A DNA stretch of 6,876 nt from Planctomycetota bacterium (GCA_003669255.1 QWPO01000174.1:1-6876), one strand, 5' to 3'; counted from the first letter of the stretch, positions 1 through 6,745 are shown. The notes: generated by a model not told the origin, from the letters alone. Numbers and translations: made by a program.

Positions 1-157
1 CAAGCGCCAGTGGCAGCCCGAGCATGGCGCCGAATGTGCCGGGGGCGAACGGGACTCGCCCCACGCCGAATGCTGTCGCGAGAAAGACCGTCGGCGCGAA
101 CCACGGCACACTGGCTGTGGCCGCAGGGGAACCGCCGGATTCAGCCGTGTCGGGCAT
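1..157 (-). CDS. pgpA: Phosphatidylglycerophosphatase A, N-terminal part (cut by window edge)
   Basis: PgpA removes the phosphate from phosphatidylglycerophosphate to give phosphatidylglycerol, at the inner membrane. Only the first 52 codons are visible, read on the minus strand from ATG at 157. After a poorly conserved leader of about 18 residues (MPDTAESGG...), residues 26-43 read LATAFGVGRVPFAPGTFG. This closely matches the family's N-terminal signature (LATGFGSGL-P--PGT-GS). A hydrophobic stretch, MLGLPLAL, follows at the window edge and is probably the start of a membrane helix. The active site lies beyond the window. The ATG was chosen because it is the only upstream start that keeps the signature with a short leader; no clear Shine-Dalgarno sequence precedes it. 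The gene diverges from def, with 75 nt between the two starts. The family call rests on one motif of about 18 residues. Confidence 0.82.
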   Translation of the reverse strand, partial: MPDTAESGGSPAATASVPWFAPTVFLATAFGVGRVPFAPGTFGAMLGLPLAL

Positions 158-163
158 GCCGAC

Positions 164-169
164 ATCGTA
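164..169 (-). promoter_or_regulatory. Possible -10 element for pgpA (leaderless spacing)
   Basis: On the minus strand the sequence reads TACGAT, then six bases, then the pgpA ATG. A transcript starting at the usual distance from this hexamer would begin at or next to the start codon, so it would be leaderless. There is no convincing -35 box. This is a weak inference from one hexamer and its spacing. Confidence 0.22.
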
Positions 170-187
170 CCGTGCCGGCGAGGTCGG

Positions 188-193
188 TATGAT
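188..193 (+). promoter_or_regulatory. Possible -10 element upstream of def
   Basis: TATGAT lies 39 nt before the def ATG in the 75-nt divergent gap, the only place a promoter for def and fmt could sit close to the start. The surrounding bases (185-200) are less GC-rich than their neighbours. No good -35 hexamer is seen 16-18 nt upstream, so the call is tentative. Confidence 0.22.
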
Positions 194-232
194 TTCACAT
201 CCGGTCCCGTTCGCCATCCAAGTGAATTTTTG

Positions 233-853
233 ATGGATTCCGCCCACGTCGCCAACCCTGCCGCCATTGGCCCGCTTGCGCTGGTCGAGTATCCGCATCC
301 GGCCCTGCTGCGGCGGGCCAGCCCCGTCACCCGCCTCGACGCGGGCCTCCGCGATGCCGCGGCGCGGATGTTCGACATCATGTACGAGGCGCAGGGCATC
401 GGCCTGGCCGCTCCTCAGGTGGCGCTTCCCTACCGGCTGTTCGTCGTCAACTGCTCGGGCCGTCGCGGCGACGGAGAGGAGCACGTCTTCATCAATCCGG
501 TGCTCTCTCGGCCGCGGGGCACGGCCGTGCAGGAAGAGGGCTGCCTATCGCTGCCGGGCGTGAGGATGGACGTCCGCCGTCCTCAAAAGATCGTGGTCGA
601 CGCGTTCTCGCTCGAGGGTGAGCCGATCCGCATGGACCTCGACGGCCTGCTCTCGCGGGTTGTGCAGCACGAGTTCGATCATCTCGAGGGCCGCCTGTTC
701 ACCGACCGGCTGCCCGAAGCGGCCGCGCTCGAGGTGCGGCGTGAACTCGAAACGTTCCGCGAGGTCTTCTTCGGCAAGCAGTCGCGGGGCGAGACGCCTG
801 TCAACGAGATGTTGCTCGCCGAACTTGATCGCCTCGAGGCGGCCCGCTGCTGA
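233..853 (+). CDS. def: Peptide deformylase
   Basis: Metal-dependent hydrolase that removes the N-formyl group from the initiator methionine of nascent proteins at the ribosome. All three family motifs are present in the 206-residue product: GIGLAAPQ (55-62), EGCLS (102-106, metal ligand Cys104) and HEFDH (146-150, ligands His146 and His150, catalytic Glu147). A tail of about 45 residues after the last motif is rich in Glu, Arg and Leu and probably helical; total length is slightly above the usual 165-200. The ATG at 233 is preferred. A TTG directly before it (230) would add one residue. Upstream there is only a poor Shine-Dalgarno match, AAGTGA at 220-225. The gene diverges from pgpA and is followed after 31 nt by fmt, the enzyme for the opposite reaction and the classical partner, so the two are probably co-transcribed. 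All catalytic residues are intact. Confidence 0.97.
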   Translation: MDSAHVANPAAIGPLALVEYPHPALLRRASPVTRLDAGLRDAAARMFDIMYEAQGIGLAAPQVALPYRLFVVNCSGRRGDGEEHVFINPVLSRPRGTAVQEEGCLSLPGVRMDVRRPQKIVVDAFSLEGEPIRMDLDGLLSRVVQHEFDHLEGRLFTDRLPEAAALEVRRELETFREVFFGKQSRGETPVNEMLLAELDRLEAARC

Positions 854-884
854 CGCCCTGGGATTCCTTCGTGGGGTCGCACCG

Positions 885-1865
885 GTGACACCGCTACGCA
901 TCGTCGTGATGGGCACGGGGCCGTTCGCGGTGCCGATGTTTCGCGCGCTTGTGGAGTCGCCGCACGAGCTCGTGGCGGTGGTCACGCGGCCCGACCATGC
1001 CCCGCCTGGCCGGAAGCCGCCGGCGAACCCGATGCGACAAGCGGCGACCGCCGCCGGGATCGGTATCCTCGACCCGGAGAAGGTCAACGAACCGGCGGCC
1101 GTCACGATGCTTGCCGCCCTGCGGCCCGACCTGTTTGTGGTCTGCGACTACGGGCAGATCCTCTCCCGCGACCTGCTGGGCGTGCCGCCGCTTGGCGGGA
1201 TCAACCTCCACGGCTCGCTGCTGCCGCGGCACCGCGGCGCGGCGCCGGTGCAGTGGGCGATCCGCGAGGGTGACGCCGTGAGCGGCGTGAGCGTGATCCA
1301 CATGACGCCGGCGCTCGACGCGGGCAATGTGATCGTGGCCCGCTCGACACCGGTGGGGCCTCGAGAGACGGCGGCGGAACTCGAGCCCCGGCTCGCCGAA
1401 CTTGGTGCAGGAGCCGTCATCGACGCGGTCGAGCGGATGCAGGCTGCGGTGGCCGCGACCGGCACGGTGGCGGGCATTGGCATTCCGCAGGACGCCGCGA
1501 CGGCCACGCGTGCGGCCCGCCTCTCGAAGCAGGACGGCATCGTTGACTGGTCGCTGCCTGCGATGACGATCGAACGGCTGCGGCGGGCGCTGGAGCCGTG
1601 GCCGCGGCTGACAACATTCTTTACGCGCGGCGACGGCCAGCGGCAGCGGCTCGTGCTCGAGGACGTCGAGGTGGCGGCGCATCCGGAGACCGCCGCAGCC
1701 GCGCCGGGCTCGGTGCTCGACACGTCGGGCGGTCGGATCGTGGTGGCCTGCGGCGGCGGGACGGCGCTCGCGATCACGCAGGTTGTTCCCGAGGGCCGCC
1801 GCGGCATGCCGACAGCCGACTATCTCCGGGGCAGTCCGCTTCTGCCCGGCGCGATGCTGGGGTGA
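885..1865 (+). CDS. fmt: Methionyl-tRNA formyltransferase
   Basis: Transfers the formyl group of 10-formyltetrahydrofolate to Met-tRNA(fMet), producing the bacterial initiator tRNA. The 326-residue product begins with the Rossmann-like strand and loop RIVVMGTGPFAVPMF (5-19). The catalytic region reads INLHGSLLPRHRGAAPVQWA (106-125), with Asn107 and His109 in the family's active-site positions, and Asp145 in ALDAG completes the triad. The family motif K-DG-(I/V)DW (216-222) introduces the C-terminal tRNA-binding domain, about 210-326. Length is typical (about 310-330). The frame stays open far upstream inside def, but the GTG at 885 puts the first beta strand at the correct distance from the N-terminus. 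The next in-frame ATG (909) would delete that strand. Only a weak GGGG (873-876) stands where a ribosome site would be. It follows def by 31 nt and is followed by 156 nt of non-coding repeats before miaB. Confidence 0.96.
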   Translation: MTPLRIVVMGTGPFAVPMFRALVESPHELVAVVTRPDHAPPGRKPPANPMRQAATAAGIGILDPEKVNEPAAVTMLAALRPDLFVVCDYGQILSRDLLGVPPLGGINLHGSLLPRHRGAAPVQWAIREGDAVSGVSVIHMTPALDAGNVIVARSTPVGPRETAAELEPRLAELGAGAVIDAVERMQAAVAATGTVAGIGIPQDAATATRAARLSKQDGIVDWSLPAMTIERLRRALEPWPRLTTFFTRGDGQRQRLVLEDVEVAAHPETAAAAPGSVLDTSGGRIVVACGGGTALAITQVVPEGRRGMPTADYLRGSPLLPGAMLG

Positions 1866-1897
1866 CGCGGGCAACGGCTTATGCAGCTGCCGTACAA

Positions 1898-1921
1898 GCC
1901 CAACGCCGTGAGGCGTGGGGC
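1898..1921. repeat. Hairpin with 10-bp arms between fmt and miaB
   Basis: GCCCAACGCC (1898-1907) and GGCGTGGGGC (1912-1921) pair at 9 of 10 positions around a GTGA loop. No T-run follows, so it is not a standard Rho-independent terminator, though it could still slow transcription or protect the fmt mRNA 3' end. The bases just before and into the 5' arm, ACAAGCCC (1894-1901), recur at 6670-6677 beside the second repeat cluster. This hints at a second short repeat family. The rest of the 1866-1964 stretch is non-coding, with a further weak CCCG-AAG-CGGG inverted repeat around 1944-1954. Confidence 0.5.
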
Positions 1922-1964
1922 AAGGCGACGGGCGTGGGCAGCCCCGAAGCGGGTGGCGGGAAAA

Positions 1965-1987
1965 CACAGGTTGAAAACCTGTGCTAC
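1965..1987 (-). repeat. REP-like palindrome, 23-nt class, solo copy upstream of miaB
   Basis: On the minus strand this reads GTAG, then an 8-bp perfect stem CACAGGTT / AACCTGTG around a 3-nt loop. It belongs to the same family as the elements at 6642-6768: a GTAG head, the core CAGGTT-NNN-AACCTG and the same short loop. GTAG at the 5' foot of a small hairpin is the hallmark of REP elements that RAYT transposases recognise. It ends 34 nt before the miaB start and no coding sequence overlaps it. Confidence 0.75.
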
Positions 1988-2008
1988 GAAGAAGGAAGAG
2001 GGCCGTAG

Positions 2009-2014
2009 TAGAAT
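2009..2014 (+). promoter_or_regulatory. Possible -10 element for miaB-glnE (leaderless spacing)
   Basis: TAGAAT is followed by seven bases and then the miaB ATG, so a transcript from it would start at or next to the start codon. The only purine-rich tract, GAAGGAAGAG (1991-2000), is 21 nt from the ATG, too far for a normal Shine-Dalgarno site. No good -35 box at the usual spacing is visible. If real, this promoter would drive miaB and glnE separately from def-fmt. Confidence 0.27.
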
Positions 2015-2021
2015 CCGCGGC

Positions 2022-3536
2022 ATGACGAAACGGCTTTGGATCGAGACCGTCGGCTGCCAGATGAACGTGCTCGACAGCGAGCTCGTGGTGGCGGCGCTCC
2101 GCCGGCAGGGTTGGGAGATGGCCCCGGCCGCCGATGCGGCCGACGCCGTCTTCTACAACACCTGCTCGGTTCGCCAGCACGCCGAAGACAAGATCTATTC
2201 GGCGCTCGGCCGAATCCGGAGCGTGAAGGCCAAGCGGCCTGACGTCGTCGTGGGCGTGCTCGGCTGCATGGCCCAGAAGGATCAGGAGCTGATCCGCAAG
2301 CGGGCGCCGTGGGTCGATCTCGTCGTCGGCCCCGGGCAGTTGCACCAGGTTCCGTCCCTCGTGGACGACGTGCTTGTCGGCGGCGGTCCGCGGATCGAGG
2401 TGAGCCTCGACCGCAAGGCGGGCAGCCGCGACGCGATCGCGCGGAGTTTTGAGAGCTACGATCCCGACCGCGATGCGGCGATGCGACCCACGCCCTTTCA
2501 GGCGTTCATCCGCACCCAGACCGGCTGCGACAAGTTCTGCGCGTTCTGCGTGGTGCCGCACGTTCGCGGTCCGGAGCAGGCCCGCCCGCCCGAAACGATC
2601 GTGGCCGAGGCACGAAAGCTCGTGGAAGAGGGCTGCCGCGAGATCACGCTCATCGGCCAGACGGTCAACAGCTACAAGTGGTCCGACGGCGGCCGGACCA
2701 CGCGGCTGGCCGACCTGCTCGCGCTCCTCGACGCGATCGCCGGCCTCGACCGGATCAAGTTCGTCACCAACTACCCGCGGGACATGACCGACGATCTGAT
2801 CGCGGCCGTCCGCGACCTGCCGAAGGTCTGCCACTACCTCCATGTGCCCGCCCAGCATGGCTCCGACGACGTGCTCGGCCGCATGAAGCGGGGCTACACC
2901 ATCGGCGAGTACATGGAGATGTATGGCCGGATCCGTGTGGCGATCCCCCATGCCGCCGTCACGAGCGACTTCATCGTGGGTTTCTGCGGCGAGACCGACG
3001 CCGAGTTTCAGACCACGCTCGACCTCGTGAAGACGGTGGGCTTCAAGAACAGCTTCATCTTCAAGTACAGCCCCCGGCCTGGCACGAAAGCCTTTGACCG
3101 CCTGCCCGACGACGTGCCGGAGGAAGTGAAGAAAGAGCGGAATCGGCTCCTTCTCGATGCCCAGGAGGAGGCGAGCCTCGCGGGGAATCGCCGGTTCGTG
3201 GGGACGCGGGAGCAGGTGCTCGTCGAGGGGCTCTCCGCCCTCGACGAGAAGCGGGCGGTCGATCCTGGCCCCGACGGAGTGGCCCAACTCACGGGCCGCA
3301 CGATGTGCGACCGGATCGTGGTCTTCGACGCCCCCACGCGGCTCGTTGGGCGACTCGTCGACATCGACATCCTTGCTGCCGGCGCCTGGTCGCTCTCGGG
3401 CGTCGTTGCCGATGGCCTCGCCGATGCAGTGCCGCTCGACGCCCTGACGTACTCGGGCGAGGCGACCCCGCTCTACGACATTTCCCTTCCCAACCCGAAG
3501 CCGCAGGCGGCGACTTCCGAACCCCCACGGAGCTGA
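2022..3536 (+). CDS. miaB: tRNA-2-methylthio-N6-dimethylallyladenosine synthase (MiaB)
   Basis: Radical-SAM methylthiotransferase that converts i6A37 to ms2i6A37 in tRNAs reading UNN codons. The N-terminal UPF0004 domain opens with IETVGCQMN, and Cys12, Cys48 (NTCSVR) and Cys82 (LGCMAQ) are the ligands of the auxiliary 4Fe-4S cluster. The radical-SAM cluster motif CDKFCAFC supplies Cys169, Cys173 and Cys176. The GQTVNSY motif (212-218) is typical. A TRAM-type tRNA-binding domain spans about 387-452. The product is 504 residues, longer than E. coli MiaB (474), mainly because of about 50 residues after TRAM ending in a Pro-rich tail. Two family-typical positions differ: His279 in AQHGSD, where Ser is usual, and Cys322 in GFCGET, where Pro is usual. 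The frame is open from 1881, but 1881-2021 crosses the palindromic repeats and the ATG at 2022 gives the normal N-terminus. The stop is 1 nt from glnE. Confidence 0.95.
   Translation: MTKRLWIETVGCQMNVLDSELVVAALRRQGWEMAPAADAADAVFYNTCSVRQHAEDKIYSALGRIRSVKAKRPDVVVGVLGCMAQKDQELIRKRAPWVDLVVGPGQLHQVPSLVDDVLVGGGPRIEVSLDRKAGSRDAIARSFESYDPDRDAAMRPTPFQAFIRTQTGCDKFCAFCVVPHVRGPEQARPPETIVAEARKLVEEGCREITLIGQTVNSYKWSDGGRTTRLADLLALLDAIAGLDRIKFVTNYPRDMTDDLIAAVRDLPKVCHYLHVPAQHGSDDVLGRMKRGYTIGEYMEMYGRIRVAIPHAAVTSDFIVGFCGETDAEFQTTLDLVKTVGFKNSFIFKYSPRPGTKAFDRLPDDVPEEVKKERNRLLLDAQEEASLAGNRRFVGTREQVLVEGLSALDEKRAVDPGPDGVAQLTGRTMCDRIVVFDAPTRLVGRLVDIDILAAGAWSLSGVVADGLADAVPLDALTYSGEATPLYDISLPNPKPQAATSEPPRS
3529..3532 (+). 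promoter_or_regulatory. Ribosome binding site of glnE inside the end of miaB
   Basis: GGAG lies 5 nt before the GTG start of glnE and inside the last codons of miaB. It is the best Shine-Dalgarno match among the genes here. It supports GTG 3538 as the start and suggests translational coupling to miaB. Confidence 0.5.
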
Positions 3537-3537
3537 C

Positions 3538-6500
3538 GTGGCCGCGGCCATCGACGTGGCGAGGCTCCTCGACGATCCGGAGGCCGCGGCCGCGTGGGGC
3601 CTGTCCGCGGGGCTCGCCGAACCCGCCGGGGCCGCGCGGGCACTGGCGGGCATCGCGCGGGCGGGCGTGCCATTCGACCTACTCGGTTCGCTGGCCGAAC
3701 GGCTGACCGACCTGCTGCCAACCGTCGCCGATCCCGACCGCGTGCTCGTGGCGGTCGAGCGGTTCGTGGCTGCCGTCCGCAGTCCGCTGGCGACGGTGGC
3801 CCTGTTCGAACGCGACCCGCGGGCCCTCGAGATTCTCCTCGGGATCTTTTCGGCAAGTCCCCATCTGGCCGAACTGGTGATCGCCGACCCGGAAGCCTGG
3901 GAGGAGATCCGCGTTGGTCGCGGGCGTCCCGAGAAGAAGGAAGCGCTCGCGGCGGCACTTGCCGCCGAGGTGGGCGGGGGCGACGCGGCCGAACGAGTGG
4001 CCCGCGGGATCCGGCGGTTCAAGCGGCGGCAGACGCTCCGCATCGCCTACGGCGACATCGTGGAGAAACATCGTCTGGAGACGGTTGTTCAGCAGATCTC
4101 GCACGTTGCGGATTGCGTCATCGATCTCGCGGTGCAAACCGCGGTGGCTCACGTCACGCGGCAACGGGGATCTCCCCGCGAGCCGGACGGCCGTCCGGCC
4201 ACGATCGCCGTCATGGCGCTCGGCAAACTTGGCGGAGGCGAGCTGAACTACTCCAGCGACGTCGATCTCGTGTTCGTGCACTCCGCCGACGGTCGGGTCG
4301 AGGGGCCGCGTCCATGCACGAACCAGGAGTTCTTCGACCGCGTCGTCCAGGAGGCCGTGCGGCTGATCGCCGATCCCACCGAGCACGGTGCCGCCTACCG
4401 CGTCGATCTCCGCCTGCGGCCTCATGGCAGCGTCGGGCCGGCCTCGATGGCCCTGGAGCCGATGCTGTACTACTTCGACCAGGCGGGGCGAACCTGGGAG
4501 CGGCAGGCATGGGTGAAGGCGAGGTGCGTCGGCGGGAACCTCGACCTCGGCCGCCGACTGCTCGAAGCAGTCGAGCCCTGGATCTGGCGGCGGTGGCTGA
4601 CCCGGGCCGACATCAGCGGCATCAAGGCGCTCAAGCGGCGGATCGAGCAGCGAGCGATCCGCGAAGGGGGCGACGCGACCGACGTGAAGAGCGGCCGAGG
4701 CGGCATCCGCGACGTCGAGTTCACGATCCAGTTTCTGCAGCTCCTGAGCGGTGGAGACACGCCGCGGGTCCGCACGGGAACCACGCTCGAGGCGATCCGC
4801 CGGCTGGCGGAGGCCGATGCCCTCACCGACCAGGAGCGCGAGATCCTCGAGCGCACCTACACGCTCCTGCGGACCGTGGAACACCGGCTCCAGATCCTCT
4901 TCGACCGGCAGACGCACGCGCTCCCAAGGTCCGACGACGATCTGGCCCGGCTGGCCAGCCGGCTCGGCTACGGAGGCGATGCGGCCGGCCGCGATCGGCT
5001 GCGGCGGGAACTCGCCGAGGCGACGGCCCTGAATCGCCGAATTCTCGACCATCTGCTGCACGATGCCTTCCCCGACGACGCCGCGCCGGAGCCGGAGGTT
5101 GACCTCGTGCTCGATCCCGATCCCGATGCGGAGACGGTTCGCGAGCTGCTGTCAGGGCACGGCTTTCTCGACGTCGCCACCGCCCATCGGGCACTCGTGT
5201 CGCTGGGCGAGGAGAAGGTACGGTTCCTCTCGACGCGGCGCTGCCGGCACTTTCTCGCGGCGATCGCTCCGCGGCTCCTGGCCGCGATCGCCCGCACGCC
5301 CGATCCCGATGCCACGCTCGTCACCCTGGCGGCGGTCGCCGACTCGCTCGGCGGCAAGGGCGTGCTCTGGGAACTTTTTAGTTTCAATCCCCCCTCGCTT
5401 GAGCTCACCGTCCGTCTCTGCTCGGCGAGTCCGTTCCTGGCAAACCTCCTGACCACGAACCCCGGCATGATCGACGAACTGCTCGACAGCCTGCTCATCG
5501 AGCGGCTGCCGACCGCCGAGTCACTCGAGGCGAGTCTCGCCGAACTCTGTCGCGGGGCGGTAGACGTCGAGCCAATGCTGCAGGCTTTCAAATCGTCGCA
5601 GCAGCTCCGGGTGGGTGTTCGCGACATGCTGGGCCGGCAGGATGCCGAGGCCACGACGGCCGCGCTCACCGGCATCGCTGAGTCGCTCATGAAGCAGGTC
5701 GTGGCGATCGAGATGGATACGCTGGCAGAGCGGCTCGGGCGGCCCCAGGCGGCCGATGGTGGACCCGCCGGCCCGATCGTGCTCGCCATGGGCAAGTTCG
5801 GTGGCCGCGAGATGAACTACGCCAGCGATCTCGACGTGATTTTCCTCTATGACCATGATGGCATGACGGTTCCAGCCCGCCGCGGACGCAGGCCCGCCGA
5901 GGGAACGAGCAACGCCCATTTTTTTGGCGAACTGGCCCAGCGGACGATGCGGGTGTTCAACGCGTTCGGGCCGCAGGGACGCCTCTACGAGATGGACTCG
6001 CGGCTGCGGCCGAGTGGCAGGAGCGGCCCGGCCGCGATTTCGCTGGCCGAGTTTGCCCGCTACTTCGCCGAGGATGGCCCGGCGGCCGTGTGGGAGCGGC
6101 AGGCGCTCGTGAAGGCCCGGCCCGTGGTGGGCGGTGCCGCCGCGGCCGCCGAGGTCCGTCGCATCATCGACGCCGCGACCTACGGCCGCACGTGGCGGTC
6201 CGACGAGATCGAGGCGATCCGCCGCATGCGGTTTCGCATGGAGGAGGGAGCACGGCCGGCGAACCTCAAGCGCGGCCCCGGGGGTGTGGTCGACATCGAG
6301 TTCGTCGCCCAGATGCTGCAACTCGTGCACGGCGGCAGGGAGCCTCGGCTGCGGACCAACGGCACGCTGCCGGCCCTCGTGGCACTTCGCGAGGCGGGCC
6401 TGCTCGGAGACGAGCGGTTTGCGTTTCTGGAACGCGCGTACCGCAGGCTTCGCGCGATCGAAGGCCGACTCCGCCTGATCGACGCGGTCGCCCGCCACGA

Positions 6501-6645
6501 TTTTCCCGAGTCGGGCGACGAGCGGCGAAAGCTCGCCCACCTGCTCGGCTACGTCGACACCGAGTCGCTCGTCGCCGATGTCCGCGACACGACCAGCCGC
6601 GTCCGCGCCGAGTTCAACGCGGTGTTCGACGAGGCGATGGCGTAG
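3538..6645 (+). CDS. glnE: Bifunctional glutamine synthetase adenylyltransferase/adenylyl-removing enzyme
   Basis: GlnE adenylylates glutamine synthetase to inactivate it when nitrogen is plentiful, and reverses this by phosphorolysis when nitrogen is short, under PII control. The 1035-residue protein is an evident internal duplication. The N-terminal (adenylyl-removing) half has GKLGGGELNYSSDVDL (229-244, Asp241 and Asp243), RLRPHG (292-297) and GRGGIRDVEF (386-395). The C-terminal (adenylyltransferase) half repeats these as GKFGGREMNYASDLDV (752-767, Asp764 and Asp766), RLRPSG (822-827) and GPGGVVDIEF (913-922). Both catalytic Asp pairs are intact, so both activities are expected. Shorter paired motifs, SASPHLAEL (105-113) with SASPFLANL (629-637), and FKRRQTLR with FKSSQQLR, extend the duplication. 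It is somewhat longer than the E. coli enzyme (946). The GTG at 3538, 1 nt after the miaB stop, is chosen for its good GGAG site. Neither glnA nor glnB is in the window. The TAG stop lies inside a GTAG-headed repeat. Confidence 0.96.
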   Translation: MAAAIDVARLLDDPEAAAAWGLSAGLAEPAGAARALAGIARAGVPFDLLGSLAERLTDLLPTVADPDRVLVAVERFVAAVRSPLATVALFERDPRALEILLGIFSASPHLAELVIADPEAWEEIRVGRGRPEKKEALAAALAAEVGGGDAAERVARGIRRFKRRQTLRIAYGDIVEKHRLETVVQQISHVADCVIDLAVQTAVAHVTRQRGSPREPDGRPATIAVMALGKLGGGELNYSSDVDLVFVHSADGRVEGPRPCTNQEFFDRVVQEAVRLIADPTEHGAAYRVDLRLRPHGSVGPASMALEPMLYYFDQAGRTWERQAWVKARCVGGNLDLGRRLLEAVEPWIWRRWLTRADISGIKALKRRIEQRAIREGGDATDVKSGRGGIRDVEFTIQFLQLLSGGDTPRVRTGTTLEAIRRLAEADALTDQEREILERTYTLLRTVEHRLQILFDRQTHALPRSDDDLARLASRLGYGGDAAGRDRLRRELAEATALNRRILDHLLHDAFPDDAAPEPEVDLVLDPDPDAETVRELLSGHGFLDVATAHRALVSLGEEKVRFLSTRRCRHFLAAIAPRLLAAIARTPDPDATLVTLAAVADSLGGKGVLWELFSFNPPSLELTVRLCSASPFLANLLTTNPGMIDELLDSLLIERLPTAESLEASLAELCRGAVDVEPMLQAFKSSQQLRVGVRDMLGRQDAEATTAALTGIAESLMKQVVAIEMDTLAERLGRPQAADGGPAGPIVLAMGKFGGREMNYASDLDVIFLYDHDGMTVPARRGRRPAEGTSNAHFFGELAQRTMRVFNAFGPQGRLYEMDSRLRPSGRSGPAAISLAEFARYFAEDGPAAVWERQALVKARPVVGGAAAAAEVRRIIDAATYGRTWRSDEIEAIRRMRFRMEEGARPANLKRGPGGVVDIEFVAQMLQLVHGGREPRLRTNGTLPALVALREAGLLGDERFAFLERAYRRLRAIEGRLRLIDAVARHDFPESGDERRKLAHLLGYVDTESLVADVRDTTSRVRAEFNAVFDEAMA

Positions 6646-6666
6646 CCGCAGGTTGGCAGCGTACGG
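6642..6666 (+). repeat. REP-like palindrome, 25-nt class, partly decayed, overlapping the glnE stop
   Basis: This copy matches the element at 6716-6740 at 22 of 25 positions. The first 17 bases, GTAGCCGCAGGTTGGCA, are identical, and all three differences fall in the right arm, leaving an imperfect stem. Bases 6643-6645 of its GTAG head are the TAG stop codon of glnE. An older copy that has lost pairing in one arm is the simplest reading. Confidence 0.65.
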
Positions 6667-6684
6667 CGAACAAGCCCCTCGCCG
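6664..6684. repeat. Small hairpin between REP-like copies
   Basis: CGGCGA (6664-6669) pairs with TCGCCG (6679-6684) around a 9-nt loop. The loop starts with ACAAGCCC (6670-6677), also found at 1894-1901 beside the other repeat locus. It overlaps the end of the decayed copy by 3 nt. A six-pair stem in GC-rich DNA could arise by chance. Confidence 0.3.
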
Positions 6685-6690
6685 GTTCAC

Positions 6691-6715
6691 GTGCAGGTTG
6701 CCAACCTGCACCTAC
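6691..6715 (-). repeat. REP-like palindrome, 25-nt class, minus orientation
   Basis: On the minus strand: GTAG, then GTGCAGGTT / AACCTGCAC, nine perfect pairs around a 3-nt loop. It abuts the plus-oriented copy at 6716 with no spacer, so the two GTAG heads form CTACGTAG. The outermost stem pairs differ from those of its neighbour but stay complementary, which points to a maintained hairpin. Confidence 0.75.
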
Positions 6716-6740
6716 GTAGCCGCAGGTTGGCAACCTGCGG
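6716..6740 (+). repeat. REP-like palindrome, 25-nt class, plus orientation
   Basis: GTAG (6716-6719), then CCGCAGGTT / AACCTGCGG, nine perfect pairs around GGC. It is the intact sister of the decayed copy at 6642-6666. With 6691-6715 it makes a head-to-head pair resembling the paired REPs (BIMEs) of enterobacteria. No T-run follows, but two strong stems between convergent genes could act on the 3' ends of both transcripts. Confidence 0.75.
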
Positions 6741-6745
6741 TTCTG

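Noticed and set aside
10..233. Short plus-strand frames before def
   Set aside because: They are antisense to the recognisable PgpA N-terminus and have no family resemblance.
618..884. Possible N-terminal extension of Fmt into def
   Set aside because: The frame is open, but the translation is an out-of-frame reading of def, rich in Ser and Arg. Fmt aligns from the GTG at 885.
1881..2021. Possible N-terminal extension of MiaB
   Set aside because: The 47 added residues translate the hairpin and palindrome region and precede the normal MiaB N-terminus at 2022.
894..4043. Open minus-strand frame of 1049 codons across fmt and miaB
   Set aside because: It lies antisense to two genes with intact catalytic motifs. 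Its translation is Arg-, Ala- and His-rich with no recognisable domain. Long antisense frames are expected in GC-rich coding DNA, and part of it translates the intergenic palindromes.
3679..5061. Minus-strand frame of 460 codons inside glnE
   Set aside because: It is antisense to the well-supported GlnE N-terminal half and its composition is that of a codon shadow.
5107..5313. Repeated GATCCCGATCCCGATG-like stretches in glnE (about 5110-5130 and 5298-5312)
   Set aside because: They encode Asp-Pro-Asp-Pro-Asp runs in frame, use the gene's ordinary GC-rich codons, and are best explained as chance low complexity in linker segments.
5521..6711. Minus-strand frame of 396 codons over the end of glnE
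   Set aside because: It is a shadow of the GlnE C-terminal half and begins inside the repeat cluster.
6691..6740. Classical Rho-independent terminator
   Set aside because: The stems are strong but no T-run follows on either strand. A role at the transcript 3' ends remains possible but is not a supported call.
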